Source: Rhodococcus oxybenzonivorans (lineage in GTDB: Bacteria > Actinomycetota > Actinomycetes > Mycobacteriales > Mycobacteriaceae). Taken from it: a stretch of 64,000 nucleotides of DNA. Below, in pieces: positions 60,392 to 64,000 of this stretch. Location: assembly GCF_003130705.1 (NCBI RefSeq), contig NZ_CP021354.1, positions 1,116,001 to 1,180,000 of the forward strand, given 5' to 3'. The notes beneath the pieces were generated by a model, which ran no database searches, was not told the DNA's origin, and saw only the letters and a list, made by a program, of their open reading frames with translations. Each line of letters starts with the position of its first letter. The first letter of the stretch is position 1. Made by a program: the position numbers and the translations under genes.

Positions 60392-60807
60392 ACGCTCGAC
60401 GACCGGTGCCGGTGCCGGACGCTGCGTCCGAGGCCTACTGGGCCGCAGCGGCCGAGCACGTGCTCGTTCTGGCGCGGTGTCGCCGTTGCGGCAGCTTTGC
60501 GCTTCCTCCGGACAGTGTGTGCCCGCACTGCGGTTCCACGAACCCGGAATTCGAGTTCGTCCCGGCGAGTGGGCGGGGTACCGTGCGGTCCTGGACGACA
60601 GCCCGGCAATCCTTTCTTCCAGGCTTCGACGACATGCTGCCGTTTGTGCTGGTCGACGTCGAACTCGTCGAACAGGCCGAGCTCCGGATGATCGGCCGGC
60701 TGCTCGACGACGTCGAACTCGACCTTCGGATCGGGCTACCCGTCGTCGCCTCGTTCGAGGACGTGGCACCCGGTGTCTCGATTCCGGCGTTCGGGCTCGC
60801 CCCATGA
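60388..60807 (+). CDS. DUF35 zinc-ribbon/OB-fold protein (ChsH2-like partner)
   Basis: A 139-aa stand-alone DUF35 protein. The zinc ribbon is C-x2-C-x11-C-x2-C (CRRCGSFALPPDSVCPHC), and the OB part contains RGTVRSWTTARQ and LPFVLVDVELVE. It starts at a GTG overlapping the transferase and overlaps the thiolase-like gene (ATGA). DUF35 proteins bind a thiolase-fold partner and are needed for its acyl-CoA retro-aldol or condensation activity. Together with the next gene it mirrors the fused protein at 27832. Confidence 0.92.
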   Translation: MNARRPVPVPDAASEAYWAAAAEHVLVLARCRRCGSFALPPDSVCPHCGSTNPEFEFVPASGRGTVRSWTTARQSFLPGFDDMLPFVLVDVELVEQAELRMIGRLLDDVELDLRIGLPVVASFEDVAPGVSIPAFGLAP

Positions 60808-62006
60808 GCGGCGGGTTCGCCGCGCGCAACAAGGTTGCCCTCGTCGGATACGCGCACAGCGATATTCGGCGCCGCAGTCCTCGAACGCTCGGTGCGCTGG
60901 CGCTCGATACGGCACGCGCCGCGATCGACGACGCGGGGCTTGACGTCGATCAGATCGACGGTTACGTCAGTTCCAGCCTCTTGCCGAGCTCGAGCGGGCG
61001 AGCCACGGAGGACGGTGTCGATGTCGTGTCTTCCGCCTGGCTCGCACAACGTTTGGGCGGCAACCCGCGGTACGTAGCAGGTTTCGATGGTATCGGCCAG
61101 CTCACCGGGTCGGTGGCGATGGCGGTCAACGCTGTGGCCGCCGGAGCAGCCGACTACGTCCTCCTCCACCGTGCGTTGCACAATCCGTCGGGCAGCTACC
61201 ACGCCAACCCGATGCAGGAAGTTCACGGACTTCAACAATGGACGGCTCCGCAGGGATTCTTCGGGCCTCTGGCCATGATCGCCCTGCCGTACAACGAGTA
61301 CCTGCAGCGGTACGGCGCGCATCCGGAATCGATGGCCGCCGTGGTGGCCGAGGCCCGCAAGAACGGCGCCCGCATCCCGTGGTCGCACTGGCACGGCAAG
61401 CCACTCGATTGCAGCGAGTATCTGGCGGCGCCGAAGCTTTTCGACCCGGTCTGCCGCTACGACTGTGACCTTCCCGTCGACGGCGTCGGGGCGTTCCTCC
61501 TCACCACTGCGGAACGGGCGCGGGATCTACCGCATGCCCCCGTCTACGTTTCCGGTTACGCAAGCAGCACACCGTCCCGTAGGCGACTTCCGCTGCACTG
61601 GCCTTTGGACGACATCCTCGACGGCGGAAAGGATCTGGTGCGCCGGCTACGAGCGAGCTCCGGAATCGACCTGAGCGAGGTCGACCTCCCTCAGGTGTAC
61701 GACGGCTTCTCGCCGTTCGTGTGGTTCTGGCTGGAGGCGCTCGGATTGTGCGCGCCGGGCGATGCGCACCGGTTCGTGGTGGACGGCGGGATCGACAGCG
61801 ACCGCCCCGGGGCGATCCCGGCGCTGTCCGGGGGCGGTGCGCTGGGCAACGGTCGAATGCACGGGATCCCCCAGATGCTCGAATGCTATCTCCAGCTGGC
61901 GGGTCGGGCAGGCGAACGACAACGGGAAAAAGTCGTCACCGCGCTGGCGTGCCACTCGTCTCCGCACTACGGCGGCGCAGTCATGTACTCAGCTACCCAA
62001 TTTTGA
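60804..62006 (+). CDS. Thiolase-fold aldolase-like protein (Ltp2-like)
   Basis: A 400-aa SCP2-type thiolase fold beginning ARNKVALVGYAHSDIRRRS. The nucleophile site lacks Cys (FDGIGQLTGSVAM), and the late motifs GGALGNGRMHGIPQ and HSSPHYGGA replace the usual His/Cys pair. This matches non-thiolytic members such as Ltp2, which with its DUF35 partner splits a beta-hydroxyacyl-CoA by retro-aldol cleavage. The companion DUF35 gene is directly upstream. The products would be a ketone or aldehyde and a shorter acyl-CoA. The ALDH gene follows. Confidence 0.9.
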   Translation: MSGGFAARNKVALVGYAHSDIRRRSPRTLGALALDTARAAIDDAGLDVDQIDGYVSSSLLPSSSGRATEDGVDVVSSAWLAQRLGGNPRYVAGFDGIGQLTGSVAMAVNAVAAGAADYVLLHRALHNPSGSYHANPMQEVHGLQQWTAPQGFFGPLAMIALPYNEYLQRYGAHPESMAAVVAEARKNGARIPWSHWHGKPLDCSEYLAAPKLFDPVCRYDCDLPVDGVGAFLLTTAERARDLPHAPVYVSGYASSTPSRRRLPLHWPLDDILDGGKDLVRRLRASSGIDLSEVDLPQVYDGFSPFVWFWLEALGLCAPGDAHRFVVDGGIDSDRPGAIPALSGGGALGNGRMHGIPQMLECYLQLAGRAGERQREKVVTALACHSSPHYGGAVMYSATQF

Positions 62007-62027
62007 GAACAGCACTATTCCTTACGC

Positions 62028-62042
62028 GAGAACTATGTTCTA
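62028..62042. promoter_or_regulatory. Palindromic operator (regulon site i)
   Basis: GAGAAC-TAT-GTTCTA has 5 of 6 arm pairs, 26 nt before the ALDH GTG. A further GAGAAC half-site lies at 62005. The centre TATGTT may be the -10 of the ALDH promoter. Confidence 0.72.
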
Positions 62043-62068
62043 CTTTCACCAGGGATATAGGAGTAAAT

Positions 62069-63535
62069 GTGAGCATCCTTTCTGAACGCCGCACCTACGT
62101 GGCGGGAAGCTGGATCACCGGCGACGATGTGATTGCCGTCGAGAATCCGGCCGACGAGACCCACGTGGCGGAGGTGACCGGCACGCCGATCCGCGAAATC
62201 GAGCGTGCCATTGTGGCAGCGCGCCGCAGCTTCGACGACGGAGACTGGGCAGACCGAACACCGCGCGCACGCGCGGAAGCGCTCCACGCCTTCGTGGACC
62301 ACCTCGAGTCGAACCGGAATACGCTCGTCGACACTGTGGTCGCCGAAGCAGGCCAGCCGACCCGTTTCGCGGAGGAAACACAATGCCGCGCCGGGGTGGC
62401 GATCGCACGTCACACCATCGACCTCTACCTCGCGATGACACACGAGGAGTCCAACCCGGTCCCGGTCGACGACCTCGTCCGCGGCCGCGTTGCGCTGAGC
62501 ATCAGGCGGCACGAACCGGTCGGCGTGGTCACTGCGATCACCCCGTACAACGCCGCTGTGATCATGGGGCTGCAGAAGCTGATTCCTGCACTGATGGCCG
62601 GTAATTCGGTGATTTTGCGTCCCAGCCCGCTGACGCCGATCTCGTCGCTGATCTTCGGTTCGGCTGCCGATGCAGCGGGTTTGCCTGCCGGCGTGCTGAG
62701 TGTCGTCGCCGAGTCGGGTACCGCCGGTGCACAGCTGCTGACCACCCACCCGGCGATCGATATGGTGTCCTTCACCGGTTCGACAGCGGCCGGCCGCAAG
62801 ATCATCGAGCAGGCCGCACCGACGGTGAAGCGGCTTTCGCTCGAGTTGGGCGGTAAGTCGGCTCAAATCTACCTCCCGGACGCCGTCCATCGCGTGGGAA
62901 CGGGTGCGCTCGCCGTGGTCGCGCGTACCGCCGGACAGGCCTGTGTCGCCGCTACCAGAATGCTGGTGCCGCAGGAGAAGAAGGACGAAGTCCTCGAAGC
63001 AGTGTCCGCCGCATACGACTCGATCAAGGTGGGTTTGCCGACCAATCCATCCGCCATGATGGGGCCGGTCATCAGCGCGGCACAACGAGACAAGTGCGAA
63101 CAGTTCGTACGACTGGCCGAGGAAGAGGGCGCAAAGGTCCTGTTCGGTGGTCGCCGTGCCGCGGGCTTCGACCGCGGATATTACTTCGAGCCCACCGTGC
63201 TGGACCTTCCCGACAACACCAATTCCGCGGCGCGAGAGGAGATTTTCGGCCCCGTCATCGGCGTGATCGGTTACCGCGACCTAGACGAGGCGGTCAATAT
63301 CGCGAACGACAGCGACTATGGGCTGTCCGGGCAGGTGTATGGCGGCGACACCGCGGCGGCGGTAGCCGTCGCCCGACGGCTCCGTACGGGTGCAGTGAAC
63401 GTGAACACCACCGTCTTCAGTGCGTACGCACCGAGCGGTGGATACAAACAGAGCGGTCTCGGACGCGAGCGAGGTCCGGACGGAATCAGAGAGTTTCAGG
63501 AAGTCAAACACATGTCGATTGGAGAACTGAAATGA
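62069..63535 (+). CDS. Aldehyde dehydrogenase
   Basis: A 488-aa ALDH from a GTG with AGGAG upstream. Catalytic C292 lies in AGQACVAATRML, Glu in SLELGGKSAQIY and the end is GGYKQSGLGRERG. Its ATGA overlap leads into the next amidohydrolase. Its position behind the retro-aldolase-like pair suggests it oxidises the aldehyde that pair would release. It is a paralog of the genes at 33859 and 20933. Confidence 0.94.
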   Translation: MSILSERRTYVAGSWITGDDVIAVENPADETHVAEVTGTPIREIERAIVAARRSFDDGDWADRTPRARAEALHAFVDHLESNRNTLVDTVVAEAGQPTRFAEETQCRAGVAIARHTIDLYLAMTHEESNPVPVDDLVRGRVALSIRRHEPVGVVTAITPYNAAVIMGLQKLIPALMAGNSVILRPSPLTPISSLIFGSAADAAGLPAGVLSVVAESGTAGAQLLTTHPAIDMVSFTGSTAAGRKIIEQAAPTVKRLSLELGGKSAQIYLPDAVHRVGTGALAVVARTAGQACVAATRMLVPQEKKDEVLEAVSAAYDSIKVGLPTNPSAMMGPVISAAQRDKCEQFVRLAEEEGAKVLFGGRRAAGFDRGYYFEPTVLDLPDNTNSAAREEIFGPVIGVIGYRDLDEAVNIANDSDYGLSGQVYGGDTAAAVAVARRLRTGAVNVNTTVFSAYAPSGGYKQSGLGRERGPDGIREFQEVKHMSIGELK

Positions 63536-64000
63536 CGAAGACAACGAATACGACATCGGACTACAACCTTGATTGGCTCGTCTCCGTGGACGACCACATT
63601 CTCGAACCACCCAACCTCTGGGTAGACCGGGTGCCGAGCAAGGATCGGGATCGTGCTCCCCACATGATCAAGGACGACAGCGGGATGGACGTCTGGGTCT
63701 ACGACGGCAAGCGGATGCCGAGTAGCGGCCTCAGCGCCGTGGCTGGCAAGTCCAAGGAGGAATTCAGCCCCGAGCCGCTCAACTACGACGAGATGCGACC
63801 GGGTTGCTACGACCCCCTGGCCCGAGTCGAGGACATGAATCGAGCCGGAATCCTCGCATCCCTGTCATTTCCGACGGTCACCCGGTTCTGCGGGCAGCTC
63901 TTCATGGAGGCGAGCGACCGGGAGTTCGGCTTCTCCTGCCTCCAGGCCTACAACGACTGGCACCTCGAAGAATGGGCGGGCGCCGCGCCGGGCCGATTCA
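63532..64000 (+). CDS. Amidohydrolase family 2, C-terminus beyond window edge
   Basis: About 156 N-terminal residues are visible before the window ends. It opens LDWLVSVDDHILEPPNLW, the same D-D-H first motif as the gene at 22437, and shares its DEMRPGCYD and LQAYNDWHLEEW blocks. It is therefore a closer paralog of that gene than of the one at 49412. It overlaps the ALDH stop (ATGA). Function probably matches the 22437 gene: hydrolysis or decarboxylation of a small acid. Confidence 0.88.
   Translation, partial: MTKTTNTTSDYNLDWLVSVDDHILEPPNLWVDRVPSKDRDRAPHMIKDDSGMDVWVYDGKRMPSSGLSAVAGKSKEEFSPEPLNYDEMRPGCYDPLARVEDMNRAGILASLSFPTVTRFCGQLFMEASDREFGFSCLQAYNDWHLEEWAGAAPGRF

Noticed and set aside
62005..62020. 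A second full operator before the last ALDH
   Set aside because: Only the left half (GAGAAC) fits; the right half does not pair, so it was kept as a half-site only.

Overview
The window looks like a piece of a high-GC actinobacterial chromosome, most likely from the Mycobacteriales (Rhodococcus/Mycolicibacterium-like). This rests on the GC-rich third positions, frequent GTG starts, ATGA/GTGA overlaps between genes, a mycofactocin-type SDR, a mycobacterial-type P450 ferredoxin and a kinase-ATPase-LuxR regulator. No tRNA, rRNA, CRISPR array, transposase or phage gene was seen. Nearly every gene belongs to CoA-thioester (beta-oxidation-like) catabolism, redox chemistry or its regulation.

Layout. 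1-2.9 kb (-): Rieske oxygenase operon with a CMD-family protein, a 107-aa protein and an amidohydrolase. 3.3-10 kb (+): small Cys protein, then ACAD, SDR, CoA-transferase, enoyl-CoA hydratase, thiolase, ACAD. 10.1-11.2 kb (+): TetR with its own palindromic operator plus an unknown protein. 11.3-15.3 kb (-): ACAD / phosphotransferase / hydratase / MDR oxidoreductase, resembling the modules that process 4-hydroxyacyl-CoAs. 15.4-17.1 kb: VOC fragment and two TetR genes. 17.2-22.4 kb (+): LuxE, LuxC, aldo/keto reductase and ALDH behind two palindromic operators, ended by a strong terminator. 22.4-33.7 kb (-): a long series of TauD-type dioxygenase, two SDRs, ferredoxin, P450, a fused DUF35-thiolase (retro-aldolase-like) protein, hydrolase, DoxX, two HIBADH-like enzymes, SDR and amidohydrolase. 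33.9-45.9 kb (+): ALDH, CoA-transferase, thiolase-fold/DUF35 fusion, thiolase, a CMD-HIBADH fusion, then a complete Dpp/Opp-type ABC importer. 46.2-47.2 kb: decayed copy of a kinase/LuxR-type regulator. 47.2-52.2 kb (-): MaoC hydratase, a small protein, FadD3-like ligase, amidohydrolase, second ligase. 52.4-55.7 kb (-): intact PknK-like regulator. 56-64 kb (+): phosphotransferase, cupin-like protein, ligase, CoA-transferase, DUF35 protein, thiolase-like partner, ALDH and the start of another amidohydrolase.

How it works together. The most striking feature is a recurring 15-bp palindrome, consensus GAGAAT-N3-ATTCTC. It lies 17-26 nt upstream of the start codon of six operon-leading genes (sites at 2915, 15361, 33680, 33823, 50616 and 62028), with weaker matches at three more places. 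It ties the scattered operons into one probable regulon; the TetR gene at 15759 is the best-placed regulator. The regulon joins uptake (ABC importer), CoA activation (ligases, type III CoA-transferases), oxygenation (P450/ferredoxin, Rieske, TauD), side-chain shortening (ACADs, hydratases, thiolases, retro-aldolase-like pairs) and aldehyde oxidation. The substrate cannot be read from sequence; a branched or alicyclic carboxylic acid, such as a terpenoid- or steroid-like compound, is the best guess. The LuxE/LuxC operon has separate operators and its own TetR, so it is a distinct acid/aldehyde module beside the main regulon.
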